Source: Aeromonas taiwanensis | GTDB taxonomy: Bacteria; Pseudomonadota; Gammaproteobacteria; Enterobacterales; Aeromonadaceae | Reading direction: 5' to 3' | Assembly (NCBI RefSeq): GCF_000820165.1 | Contig: NZ_CDDD01000015.1 | Coordinates: 1-64,000 of the forward strand | Length of the DNA: 64,000 bases | Shown here: positions 1 through 17,266 of the stretch, piece by piece | Position numbering within the stretch: position 1 is the stretch's first letter | How the letters are laid out: every line of letters starts with the position of its first letter | The notes under the pieces: model-generated | Database searches by the model: none | The model's input: the letters and a program-made list of their open reading frames with translations, nothing else | Told to the model about the DNA's origin: nothing | Made by a program: the position numbers and the translations under genes

Positions 1-84
1 TGAACTACTTACTAATTCAGTGAGAGCGACGCAACACACTAGCTCAGTTGTGATTCACGTCAGCTTTTTCAGATTGAAGATTTT

Positions 85-203
85 TGCCTGGCGGCAATAG
101 CGCAGTGGAACCACCTGACCCCATGCCGAACTCAGAAGTGAAACGCTGTAGCGCCGATGGTAGTGTGGCATTCGCCATGCGAGAGTAGGACACTGCCAGG
201 CAC
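85..203 (+). rRNA. rrf: 5S ribosomal RNA (first copy)
   Basis: About 118 nt with complementary ends (TGCCTGGCGG at the 5' end, TGCCAGGCA at the 3' end) and the conserved internal CATGCCGAACTCAGAAGTGAA loop region of bacterial 5S rRNA. Bases 1-84 upstream look like the 23S-5S spacer; no 23S sequence is recognisable inside the window. Part of the distal end of an rRNA operon. Confidence 0.97.
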
Positions 204-248
204 CCATTTCAAGATTGCGCGCTGAGCGTGGTCTTTACCGGTTAGTGT

Positions 249-324
<76 letters not shown>

Positions 325-353
325 TTTTTAAGTAAGCAGCTTTAAACGCTTTT

Positions 354-1596
<1,243 letters not shown>

Positions 1597-1608
1597 TTTT
1601 AGTAAAAT
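1597..1608. promoter_or_regulatory. candidate EbgR operator 2
   Basis: TTTTAGTAAAAT begins at the base after the ebgR stop codon and carries the same core as the sites at 542 and 1856. Binding is inferred from repetition and position only. Confidence 0.4.
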
Positions 1609-1621
1609 GAAATGGATTTTA

Positions 1622-1649
1622 GCCGCACCATCTTGCAGTGGTGCGGCAG
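1622..1649 (+). terminator. hairpin after ebgR
   Basis: Nine-base-pair stem GCCGCACCA/TGGTGCGGC with an 8-nt loop, about 25 bases downstream of ebgR. The T-run is weak (CTCTTCC), so termination may be partial. Confidence 0.5.
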
Positions 1650-1789
1650 CTCTTCCTGGTAAATCTCTTTCCCATCAGTAGCCAGCGAACTAGTATCATA
1701 TTGTTATATATCGAATTAATTGTCAGTAAACCTGTGCTCGTCAACATCCATGCCAGCCCTCTCTGCTCCACCTTCTTTTATCCTCCGCT

Positions 1790-1805
1790 TCTGATCTCAC
1801 TCACA
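1790..1805. promoter_or_regulatory. candidate CRP site of ebgA
   Basis: TCTGA-N6-TCACA matches the CRP consensus TGTGA-N6-TCACA at 9 of 10 positions, 113 bases upstream of the ebgA start. Catabolite control would be expected for a sugar operon. A lone TGTGA half-site follows at about 1820. Confidence 0.45.
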
Positions 1806-1855
1806 AAACCATCCAGCCATTGTGATCAGGTTAAAACTTTACCGATCCAAAACTG

Positions 1856-1870
1856 ATATTTAGTAAATAT
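1856..1870. promoter_or_regulatory. candidate EbgR operator 3 (ebgA operator)
   Basis: ATATTTAGTAAATAT is a 15-base perfect palindrome around a central G, 48 bases before the ebgA start codon, in the right place to block the ebgA promoter. It is the most symmetrical of the three TTTAGTAAA sites. The 321-base gap between ebgR and ebgA holds this site, the CRP-like site and the hairpin at 1622. Confidence 0.6.
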
Positions 1871-1878
1871 TTATCTAG

Positions 1879-5444
<3,566 letters not shown>

Positions 5445-5477
5445 CAAGCCGCCGGTTCTGCACTGACAAAGCCGGAA

Positions 5478-5514
5478 GGGCGGGGCTCACCCTACAAATC
5501 ATGCCCCGCTCTTT
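5478..5514 (+). terminator. terminator after ebgC
   Basis: Nine-base stem GGGCGGGGC/GCCCCGCTC (one G-U pair) with a 16-nt loop, followed by TTTCG. It closes the ebgAC transcript before the permease gene. Confidence 0.6.
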
Positions 5515-5525
5515 CGCTGCAATAA

Positions 5526-7407
<1,882 letters not shown>

Positions 7408-7490
7408 CTGGTTTTGCGAGCTGGTGCGGTGAGACTGCACCGGTTCACCAACGAGGCCGCCCAAGCGGCCCGATCATAACAAGAGAGTAA

Positions 7491-9011
<1,521 letters not shown>

Positions 9012-9027
9012 GCAAGCCAAAAGAGCA

Positions 9028-9054
9028 ACGGGTGACTCGGTCGCCCGTTTTTTT
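9028..9054 (+). terminator. terminator after the second permease
   Basis: Nine-base stem ACGGGTGAC/GTCGCCCGT (one G-U pair), loop TCG, then seven Ts. It sits 17 bases downstream of the stop codon. Confidence 0.9.
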
Positions 9055-9177
9055 GGTGAAAAGCGCGGGCAGGGGTGGTTTCCGAGTGGCCCCTTGTCCG
9101 CTTAACAAAATGAAACAAATGAGGTAGTCGCTCAACTTTGCGCCTCCCGCTTATCGGGGTAAGCTGGGGATCCGTTT

Positions 9178-9206
9178 CAACAGGAGCTGTGCCACAGCTC
9201 CTGTTG
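9178..9206. repeat. 14-bp perfect inverted repeat upstream of yfeH
   Basis: CAACAGGAGCTGTG, one base, then CACAGCTCCTGTTG: two perfect 14-base arms around a single central C. It lies 67 bases before the yfeH start codon, beyond the preceding gene's terminator. It could be an operator, or an RNA hairpin that hides the AGGAG inside its arm. No long T-run follows. Confidence 0.7.
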
Positions 9207-9273
9207 TGTTTCCTGTCTTCCCCGATCACCGGCCCTGCGCGGGGACGGGATCTGCTTTCACCGGAGACCGCTC

Positions 9274-10245
9274 GTGCGTCTGGATCCTTTTACCTCTGTA
9301 CTGATTGCCGTGGTCGCGCTGGCCTCGTTCTTCCCCTGCGAGGGGCAGGTGGCCGTCTGGTTCGGTCTGCTGACCAAGCTGGCGGTGGCGCTGCTCTTCT
9401 TCATGCATGGTGCCAAGCTGTCGCGCCAGAACCTGCTGGCGGGCCTCGGCCACTGGCGGCTCCATCTGGTGGTGATGGCCAGCACCTTCCTGCTGTTTCC
9501 GCTGCTGGGGTTGCTGCTCACGCCGCTGGTGCCCAACTGGCTGAGCCCGGCCATCTACCTCGGTTTCCTCTACCTCTGCGCCCTGCCCGCCACCGTGCAG
9601 TCGGCCATTGCCTTCACCTCCATGGCCGGCGGCAATGTGTCGGCGGCGGTGTGCAGCGCCTCGGCCTCCAGCATCCTCGGCATCTTCCTCTCGCCGGTGC
9701 TGGTGGGGCTGATGATCAATGTGCAGGGGGAGGGGGTCGATACCTGGCACTCCATTCAGGCCATCATGGTGCAGCTGATGCTGCCATTCGTGGTGGGCCA
9801 CCTGTCGCGCCCCCTCATTGGCCGCTGGGTCGACAGCCATCGGCCGCTCATCGGCAAGCTGGATCAGAGCTCCATCCTGCTGGTGGTCTATGTGGCCTTC
9901 AGCGAGGCGGTGGTGCAGGGGATTTGGCACCAGGTCGGCTGGTACGATCTCGCCAGTATCGTGCTGCTGAGCTGTGTGCTGCTGGCACTGGTGCTGGGCT
10001 GGAACGTCTGGATCAGCCGCCGCCTCGGTTTTGGCAAGGCGGACGAGATCACCATCGTCTTCTGCGGCTCCAAGAAGAGCCTGGCCAACGGGGTGCCCAT
10101 GGCCAACGTCATGTTCCCGGCTGCCAGCGTCGGGGTCATGGTGCTGCCCCTGATGATCTTCCACCAGATCCAGCTGATGGTGTGCGCCGTGCTGGCTCGT
10201 CGCTACCACGAGCAGGAGACGGTGCCCCAGGTGCAGCAGGGGTAA
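9274..10245 (+). CDS. yfeH: SBF-like (bile acid:Na+ symporter family) transporter, YfeH-type
   Basis: A 323-residue integral membrane protein with about ten hydrophobic segments, matching the SBF-like family of E. coli YfeH. Typical blocks are LLFFMHGAKLSR, LCALPATVQSAIAFTS.AGGN, ASSILGIFLSP, LDQSSILLVVYVAFSEAVV and FCGSKKSLANGVPMA. The start is GTG behind CCGGAG. It is probably a sodium-coupled organic anion transporter, with substrate unknown. It is transcribed alone, between the terminator at 9028 and the bidirectional one at 10261, and its leader carries the long inverted repeat at 9178-9206. Confidence 0.85.
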   Translation: MRLDPFTSVLIAVVALASFFPCEGQVAVWFGLLTKLAVALLFFMHGAKLSRQNLLAGLGHWRLHLVVMASTFLLFPLLGLLLTPLVPNWLSPAIYLGFLYLCALPATVQSAIAFTSMAGGNVSAAVCSASASSILGIFLSPVLVGLMINVQGEGVDTWHSIQAIMVQLMLPFVVGHLSRPLIGRWVDSHRPLIGKLDQSSILLVVYVAFSEAVVQGIWHQVGWYDLASIVLLSCVLLALVLGWNVWISRRLGFGKADEITIVFCGSKKSLANGVPMANVMFPAASVGVMVLPLMIFHQIQLMVCAVLARRYHEQETVPQVQQG

Positions 10246-10260
10246 GACGTCCGGATAAAG

Positions 10261-10288
10261 AAGAGGGAGGCCAGTGGGCCTCCCTCTT
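10261..10288. terminator. bidirectional terminator between yfeH and ovoA
   Basis: AAGAGGGAGGCC/GGCCTCCCTCTT twelve-base stem with a 4-nt loop between convergent genes; it ends both transcripts. Confidence 0.85.
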
Positions 10289-10303
10289 TCGTTTGCCGCC
10301 TCG

Positions 10304-12454
10304 TCAGCGTTTGCGCCAGACGGTGAGCTGGGCCACCGTGTGCTGGTACTTGCGGGCGGTCTCGCGGATGACGAAGGGGACATCCCTCGGGGGCATGTGC
10401 TCCTCGAACTCCTCCGCCAGCAACCGTTGCAGCGCCTGATAGGTACCGAGGGCCTCGCCATTTTCCCGGATGCCGCCGAGCCAGTTGGCCTTGGGGGTGT
10501 AGTCGGTCAGCCAGGTGTAGGGGCTGGTGAGGACCAGCAGGCCGCCGCTGCGCAGGCGCGGGGCAATGTCCCGCAGGAAGCGGGCGGGTTCCCGCAGCCG
10601 GTCAATGAGGTTGGAGGCGAGCACCAGGTCATAGTCGCCGTATTTGGGCTTGAGGTTGCAGGCATCCCCCTGGCTGAAGTGGACGCGGTCGGCCTGCTCG
10701 CGGCCGAGCTCATGGCGGGAGAGCCGCGCCTCGCAATACTCCACCAGGTCTCCTTCCACCGGCACCGCGTAGCGGAAGCTGTCCTGGCTGGCGAGCGCCA
10801 GCGCCACGTCGATAAAGCGGGCCGAGTAGTCCACCCCGTCCACGTGGGCGAAGTGGCGCGCCAGCTCGAAGCTGGCGCGGCCGGTGGCGCAGCCGATGTC
10901 GAGCGCCCGCTCATGGCGGCTGCACAGCTCGCTGGCAAGGCTGGCCAGAGCCTGGGCGTAGTTGGCGACCCCGAAGTGGCTCGGACCGTACTGGAAGTCG
11001 AGGTACTGAGCGACGAGCGTGTCGGTTTCATAGGGATTCACGATGACGGGCTCCTGATGGCGGGATACCAGATAGCGAAAGCCCGCATGCTGGAAGAAGT
11101 GGCGACGGAAGGCGTAGCGGGAGGACTTGAGCGCCTCGTTGCCGGTACTGATCCAGCTGCCCCCTTTGATGAGGGTGTGCTTGCCATCGAAGGTGGGGGT
11201 GGAGAAGTCGTCGTAGAGGGGATGCACCTTGAACCCCTCGAAGCCGTCGATGGCGGTGCTGGTCCACTGCCAGACGTTGCCCACCAGATCGAAGAAGCTG
11301 CCCTGGGGGCAGGCATCCACCGGACAGGCGGAGGCGAAGCGGGCCAGGTTGAGGTTGCCGGGGGCCTCGATCCAGTCCGGCTGATCGCCGGCCAGTTGTT
11401 CGCGCAGCAACATCCACTCCGCCTCGCTCGGCAGCTGGATGGGCAGCCCGGTCTGATCCGCCTTCCAGCGGCAGAAGGCGGCGGCCTCCAGCTGGTTCAC
11501 CTCCACCGGCCAGTCCCAGGGCATGGGGACCTGCCCGGTCATCAGCCGCAATTGCAGTTGTTCGGGCTCGGCGGGATCGCCGACCCAGAAGGTGGGCATG
11601 CGCGCCCCGGCATACTGGCGCCAGCCCCAGCCTTCGTCATCCCACCAGGCGCGGGTCTCGTAGCCACCGGCCTGCACGAAGTCGAAAAATTCTGCGTTGC
11701 TCACCAGCATGCGGCTGGCCTGGAAGGGGGCCAGTTCGATATGGCGCTCGCCATATTCGTTGTCCCAGCCGTAGGTGGCGTCCTGCTTGCCGAGGCGCAC
11801 CCGGCCGCCGGCTACCGGCAGCAAGGTGTTGGCAGGCACTTCGTCACGGCGATGGCGCGCCTCGGGGCTGACCGGCCACTGGGGCTGGCTGCGCACCCAG
11901 GCGAGCGGCAGCTGGCGGATCAGCACGCTGGAGGTCTCGAGATGGATGCGCTCGTGCTCTATCCCCATCAGGATGACCCAGGCCGGGCTCTGCCAATGGA
12001 TGGGCAGCTCGATCGGCATCTGTTCGATGAAATCACACACCAGGGCGCGCACCCGGCCGCGATAGGCGCGCAGCTCGCTGACGGAGGGCCAGTCGTAATG
12101 GGTCTCGTCCAGATCGTCCCAGCTCATCTCGTCCACCCCGATGGCGACCATGGCCTCGATGCGGGGATCGAGGCGCCCTTCGATGAGGCGGGCCGCCAGC
12201 AGTTTGTTGACGAAGAAGGCGGCGGTGTGGCCGTAGTAGAAGATGAGCGGGTGGCGCAGGGGGATCGCCTTGTCAAACCAGGCCCGCTCGTCGGCCAGGC
12301 ACTCGAACAGGGAGTCATAGAGATCAAACGTCTGGCAGAAGTAGGCGAGCAGCTCGCGGCGCTTGTGCTCGGGATCCGTGCCGGTCAACAGCGGGGTTCG
12401 TGTGGGGGCGGGCAGGCCCTCTGGGGTGACGAAGGGGTGGCTGGCTTGGGTCAC
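10304..12454 (-). CDS. ovoA: 5-histidylcysteine sulfoxide synthase / methyltransferase (ovothiol synthase) OvoA
   Basis: A 716-residue fusion in the OvoA order: an N-terminal DinB-like domain with the iron ligands His76 (YYGHTAAFF) and His167/His171 in HERIHLE; a central sulfatase-modifying-factor (FGE) domain ending near GNVWQWTSTAIDGFEG and KGGSWISTGNEALKSS; and a C-terminal SAM methyltransferase with ALDIGCATGRASF. OvoA joins histidine and cysteine oxidatively in the first step of ovothiol synthesis and then N-methylates the product. The start is GTG at 12454, preceded by AAGGAG seven bases away; it is preferred to upstream codons that lack a ribosome site. No OvoB lyase is seen in the window. 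Transcription runs toward yfeH. Confidence 0.95.
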   Translation of the reverse strand: MTQASHPFVTPEGLPAPTRTPLLTGTDPEHKRRELLAYFCQTFDLYDSLFECLADERAWFDKAIPLRHPLIFYYGHTAAFFVNKLLAARLIEGRLDPRIEAMVAIGVDEMSWDDLDETHYDWPSVSELRAYRGRVRALVCDFIEQMPIELPIHWQSPAWVILMGIEHERIHLETSSVLIRQLPLAWVRSQPQWPVSPEARHRRDEVPANTLLPVAGGRVRLGKQDATYGWDNEYGERHIELAPFQASRMLVSNAEFFDFVQAGGYETRAWWDDEGWGWRQYAGARMPTFWVGDPAEPEQLQLRLMTGQVPMPWDWPVEVNQLEAAAFCRWKADQTGLPIQLPSEAEWMLLREQLAGDQPDWIEAPGNLNLARFASACPVDACPQGSFFDLVGNVWQWTSTAIDGFEGFKVHPLYDDFSTPTFDGKHTLIKGGSWISTGNEALKSSRYAFRRHFFQHAGFRYLVSRHQEPVIVNPYETDTLVAQYLDFQYGPSHFGVANYAQALASLASELCSRHERALDIGCATGRASFELARHFAHVDGVDYSARFIDVALALASQDSFRYAVPVEGDLVEYCEARLSRHELGREQADRVHFSQGDACNLKPKYGDYDLVLASNLIDRLREPARFLRDIAPRLRSGGLLVLTSPYTWLTDYTPKANWLGGIRENGEALGTYQALQRLLAEEFEEHMPPRDVPFVIRETARKYQHTVAQLTVWRKR

Positions 12455-12780
12455 GCTCTGACTCCTTGTTGGTATGCATCGATGGAGTGCTCTATACGCA
12501 CCAGGTATCACTATTGGCTCAACAGACCGGCGCGACAACAAAAAACTGTCGGGGTCTGCCGTGATGGTCGGGGGCCGCCAGGGGAAACGCATCCCCGTCC
12601 GGGCATGGCCAGTTTTGCCAACATATGGTCTAAATGGCACCTTACAGCCTGATGACATGACCAGGTAAAATAGAAAAAATCATATAAATCATTCAATTGA
12701 GATTATGGCACAGGGATTGCCATCATCTGGTCCGAACGAGATCGATCGGGCCGGGATCGGCCATCAACAGGGAGAGAGAC
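12455..12780. other. intergenic region between divergent ovoA and lipoprotein gene
   Basis: 326 bases with no convincing gene. It holds the ovoA ribosome site at its left end, an AT-rich patch at about 12664-12700, and a six-base inverted repeat ATGGCA-N7-TGCCAT at 12705-12723 that could be a regulator site for the downstream lipoprotein gene. No clear -35/-10 pair was assigned. Confidence 0.5.
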
Positions 12781-13503
12781 ATGAAGTGGATTCTGGGGGT
12801 GATGCTGGCGCTGGGGCTGGGGGGCTGCAACCAGCTGGATTATACCCTGGTGAGGGGGAGTGGCCCCGTCATCGAGCAGCATCGTGGCCTGGGCCAGCAG
12901 GTGACCCGGGTGGAGGCGGCAGTGCCGGCCAGCATCCACCTGAAGGCGGGGGAGCAGAGGGGCATAGTGATCCGCGGGCAGGAGGATCTGCTGCCCTATC
13001 TGGTGCTGACGGAGCGGGACGACACCCTGGAGATGAAGGTCAGGGATGGCTACCGGTTCGAGCTCTCCGAGCCCATCGACATCGACATCACCCTGCCCCG
13101 GGTCGAGGCGCTGGCCCTGGCGGGCCTGGCTCGCGGCGACTTGAGCGGCTTCAAGGGGAATGAGCTGGTGCTGTCGGTGGCGGGCCTGGGCGACATCGTC
13201 GCCGATCGGCTGGAGGTAAACCGGCTGGAGGGCAACGTGGCCGGGGCGGGCAGCCTGGCTCTGGGGCAGGGCTCGGCCAGAGAGATCGAGCTGAACGTGG
13301 CCGGTGCCGGCGGCGTCTCGGGCGAGGGGTTCGAAGGCAGGGAGGTCGAAGTCAACATCGCGGGCAGCGGCGACGTCAAGGTGCGGGCCAGCGGGCAGCT
13401 GAAGATCGGCATCGCCGGTGCCGGCTCGGTCGGTTACTGGGGCGATCCCGCCCTGACCAGCGAGATCGCGGGCTCCGGCCGGGTGAGCCGGCTGGGGGGC
13501 TGA
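12781..13503 (+). CDS. lipoprotein with GIN (DUF2807) domain
   Basis: A 240-residue exported lipoprotein: the N-terminus MKWILGVMLALGLGGC is a lipoprotein signal with Cys16 as the lipidated residue. The remainder matches the DUF2807 'GIN domain' family of predicted right-handed beta-helix or solenoid proteins, with short alternating repeats such as VAGLG, VAGAGS, VAGAGG, IAGSGD, IAGAGS and IAGSGR. These give a regular ladder from residue ~120 to the end. The ATG at 12781 follows GGGAGAGAG. Function is unknown; such proteins are proposed cell-surface adhesin-like heads. It is transcribed divergently from ovoA. Confidence 0.8.
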   Translation: MKWILGVMLALGLGGCNQLDYTLVRGSGPVIEQHRGLGQQVTRVEAAVPASIHLKAGEQRGIVIRGQEDLLPYLVLTERDDTLEMKVRDGYRFELSEPIDIDITLPRVEALALAGLARGDLSGFKGNELVLSVAGLGDIVADRLEVNRLEGNVAGAGSLALGQGSAREIELNVAGAGGVSGEGFEGREVEVNIAGSGDVKVRASGQLKIGIAGAGSVGYWGDPALTSEIAGSGRVSRLGG

Positions 13504-13530
13504 GTCGTCCGCCTTATCCTGATAAAGACG

Positions 13531-13552
13531 CAGGCCCGGCAGGGCCTGTTTT
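13531..13552 (+). terminator. terminator after the GIN lipoprotein
   Basis: CAGGCCC/GGGCCTG stem with a 4-nt loop followed by TTTTGTT; between convergent genes. Confidence 0.75.
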
Positions 13553-13578
13553 GTTATCCGCGGATGTTGGGCCTTGTC

Positions 13579-14085
13579 TCAGGCGAGGGGCAGGGCGAGG
13601 CGATGATCCGCATTCAGGCGCATCAGCAGCCACTGCATGCCGGCGAGGTGCTGGTGGTCGTGGCTGACGAGCAGCCGCACCAGCCCATCCAGAGTCACCT
13701 CCCCATAGTTGCCGTAGCGTGCCCGGCGCTGCCAGGCGTCGGACGGCACCGTATTCAGCCAGTCGACCGTCTCGCTGCGGGCGGTGCGAAAGCGCGCCAG
13801 CTGCACGGCGGGATCCTGCTGCCGATACTGGTTGTCTTGCGCCAGCTGATAGCCATCGAGGGAGGCCAGTTCGGGCAGGTGCTCAGCCAGGGTGCGGCGA
13901 AAGCGCACCTGATAGCCCAGGGTTTCGATGTCCAGCAGGTGGCAGAGGTGGCCCCGGGCGCTGAAACGCTCGGAGGGGATCCCGGCCCAGTTGGCAGGCT
14001 CCCAGTCCAGATGGTCGGCTGGAACTTGTGCCAGCAGCTGCTCAAATTGATCCGGCATGGCCAGCAATGTGGTGAAGAGAGGCAT
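13579..14085 (-). CDS. DinB-like four-helix protein
   Basis: A 168-residue protein of the DinB/YfiT-like superfamily. It has histidines in the pattern expected for a metal site: GHLCHLLDIE near residues 45-54 and LLVSHDHQHLAGMQWLL in the C-terminal third, the usual H...HxxxH arrangement. The start at 14085 (MPLFTTLL) is preferred to longer in-frame extensions because it begins the conserved first helix. DinB-type proteins include thiol-dependent S-transferases, and this gene lies just downstream of fghA and adhC on the same strand, so a role in thiol or formaldehyde metabolism is possible but unproven. Confidence 0.7.
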   Translation of the reverse strand: MPLFTTLLAMPDQFEQLLAQVPADHLDWEPANWAGIPSERFSARGHLCHLLDIETLGYQVRFRRTLAEHLPELASLDGYQLAQDNQYRQQDPAVQLARFRTARSETVDWLNTVPSDAWQRRARYGNYGEVTLDGLVRLLVSHDHQHLAGMQWLLMRLNADHRLALPLA

Positions 14086-14149
14086 CCTTGTTTCTCGTTC
14101 CTTGTGTCTCGGGGCCGCCAGCATGGTGGCGGCCACCAGGTCTGGCCCC

Positions 14150-15004
14150 TTACTTCTGGGCCGCGTCGCCCAGATGGCGGGCGTGGAAGCGCAGGTGCGC
14201 CTCGATGAAGCTCGCCACGAAGTAGTAGCTGTGGTCGTAGCCGGGGTGACGGTTGAGCTCGAGGGGCCAGCCCTTGGTGCCGGCCACCTCGGCCAGGGTG
14301 TCGATGCCGAGCTGTTCGGTCAGGAAGGGGTCGTCCAGCCCCACGTCCACCAGGGTCGGCAGGGGCGGGCTGTCGTGATGGCGCAGCAGCTGGCAGGCAT
14401 CCCACTCCTGCCACAGCAAGGGGTTGTTGCCGAGGTAGGCGCCGAGCGCCTTCTGGCCCCAGGGGCAGCGGCTCGGGTGGCTGATGGGGCTGAAGGCCGA
14501 CACCGAGCGGTAGCGACCGGGTTCGCGCAGGGCGGCGATGAGGGCACCGTGGCCCCCCATGGAGTGGCCGCTGATGGCGCGCTTCGTCGAGACCGGGAAG
14601 TGGGTCTCGATGAGATCGGGCAGCTCCCGGGTGACGTAGTCGTACATCTGGTAGTGGTCGCGCCAGGGGTGCTGGGTGGCATTGACGTAGAAGCCGGCCC
14701 CCATGCCGAGGTCATAGCCGGGATCGTCCGCCACTCCCTCGCCGCGGGGGCTGGTGTCCGGTGCCACCAGGGCGATGCCGAGCTCGGCGGCGATGCGCTG
14801 GGCCCCGGCCTTCTGCATGAAGTTCTCGTCGGTGCAGGTGAGGCCGGAGAGCCAGTAGAGCACGGGCACCTTCTGGCCGGTGAGGGCTCGGGGTGGCAGA
14901 TAGATGGCGAAGCGCATCTCGCAATCGAGCACGGTGGAGCGGTGGCGATACTGCTTGTGCCAGCCGTCGAAGCTCTTGTTGCTGCTGATGATGTCCAGAT
15001 TCAT
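14150..15004 (-). CDS. fghA: S-formylglutathione hydrolase
   Basis: A 284-residue alpha/beta-hydrolase of the esterase D / FghA family. The nucleophile is Ser148 in SGHSMGGHGALIAAL; the acid and histidine follow in VGLDDPFL and HPGYDHSYYF. The block LSGLTCTDENFMQKAGAQ is diagnostic. It hydrolyses S-formylglutathione to formate and glutathione, the second step of glutathione-dependent formaldehyde detoxification. The start at 15004 (MNLDIISS) follows GGAG. It lies 51 bases downstream of adhC, surely in one operon. Confidence 0.95.
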   Translation of the reverse strand: MNLDIISSNKSFDGWHKQYRHRSTVLDCEMRFAIYLPPRALTGQKVPVLYWLSGLTCTDENFMQKAGAQRIAAELGIALVAPDTSPRGEGVADDPGYDLGMGAGFYVNATQHPWRDHYQMYDYVTRELPDLIETHFPVSTKRAISGHSMGGHGALIAALREPGRYRSVSAFSPISHPSRCPWGQKALGAYLGNNPLLWQEWDACQLLRHHDSPPLPTLVDVGLDDPFLTEQLGIDTLAEVAGTKGWPLELNRHPGYDHSYYFVASFIEAHLRFHARHLGDAAQK

Positions 15005-15055
15005 CGAAGGACTCCTTGCCCCGCCCATGTATCGATGGGCGGGGCTCTCATGGGA

Positions 15056-16279
<1,224 letters not shown>

Positions 16280-16301
16280 TCACTTTTACACACAGGTAAT
16301 A

Positions 16302-17207
16302 ATGTTCGGCTGGGAAGGGGTCTGTGAATTTGTCAGCGTGGCGGAGCAGGGGGGCTTTACCCCGGCCGCGCGCAAGCTCGGGGTCTCGGTGGCCCAGGTG
16401 AGCCGCCAGGTGGCGCAGCTGGAAGACAGGCTGCAGGCCAAGTTGCTGCTGCGCACCACCCGCCAGGTGCGGCTCACCGAGCTCGGGGAGATCTATTTTC
16501 GCCACTGCCGCCAGCTGCTCGACAACCTCTACGAGGCGGAGCTGGCGGTGGGGCGCCATCAGGCGGTGCCCCAGGGCACCCTGCGCATCACGGCCCCGGT
16601 CTCCTACGGCGAGAGCCGCATCGCCCCTCTGGTGAACGACTTCATGGTGCGCTTCCCCCAGCTGGAGGTGACCCTCAACCTCACCAACCAGCTGCTGGAC
16701 CTGGTGCACGAGGGGTTCGATCTCGCGATCCGCCTCGGCCACCTCAAGGACTCCAGCCTGGTTGCGCGCAAGCTGGCGCAGCGGGTGCCCTATGTGTGCG
16801 CCTCCCCGGCCTACACCGCCCGCCATGGCATGCCCAACAGCCTCTCCGAACTTGCCCGTCACACCTGTTTGGTGGGCAACAGCGACGAGTGGCACTTCAC
16901 CCTGAACGACAAGCCCCACAGCGTGCGGGTCCACGGCCTGCTGCAATGCAACAGCGGCCACGCCCTGCTGGATGCAGCCCTCAAGGGGATCGGCATCATC
17001 CAGCTGCCGGACTACTACGTCAGCGACCATCTGGCCAGCGGCGAGCTTATCGAGTTGCTGCCGGAGCTGCGGGCCCCGGCGGAGGGGATCTGGGCCCTCT
17101 ATCCCCACAACCGCCACCTCTCCCCCAAGGTGCGGCTGCTGGTGGACTACCTGGCCGAGCGCCTCAGCGACCCCCATCAGCCCGCCCTGGTGCGGCCGGT
17201 TGGTTGA
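16302..17207 (+). CDS. LysR-family regulator, divergent from adhC
   Basis: A 301-residue LysR-type regulator of the subgroup related to CrgA/PtxR/DsdC-like 'LysR substrate-binding' proteins: an N-terminal winged helix (FVSVAEQGGFTPAARKLGVSVAQVSRQVAQLE) and a C-terminal effector domain (LRITAPVSYGESRIAPLV). Divergence from adhC-fghA with a 118-base shared promoter region suggests that it controls formaldehyde detoxification, perhaps with a formaldehyde or glutathione-adduct signal; that is inference. No ribosome site of note precedes the ATG. Confidence 0.85.
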   Translation: MFGWEGVCEFVSVAEQGGFTPAARKLGVSVAQVSRQVAQLEDRLQAKLLLRTTRQVRLTELGEIYFRHCRQLLDNLYEAELAVGRHQAVPQGTLRITAPVSYGESRIAPLVNDFMVRFPQLEVTLNLTNQLLDLVHEGFDLAIRLGHLKDSSLVARKLAQRVPYVCASPAYTARHGMPNSLSELARHTCLVGNSDEWHFTLNDKPHSVRVHGLLQCNSGHALLDAALKGIGIIQLPDYYVSDHLASGELIELLPELRAPAEGIWALYPHNRHLSPKVRLLVDYLAERLSDPHQPALVRPVG

Positions 17208-17219
17208 GCGTTCAAAAAG

Positions 17220-17247
17220 AAAAGGCCCGCACAAGCGGGCCTTTTTG
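17220..17247. terminator. terminator between the LysR gene and the importer operon
   Basis: AAAAGGCCCGC/GCGGGCCTTTTT stem with short loop ACAA; A- and T-runs on both sides suit both converging transcripts. Confidence 0.9.
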
Positions 17248-17266
17248 CATGGCATGAAGGACGGGG

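Noticed and set aside
10274-12652. 792-codon open frame opposite ovoA
   Set aside because: A shadow of ovoA on the other strand, with a low-complexity sequence and no ribosome site.
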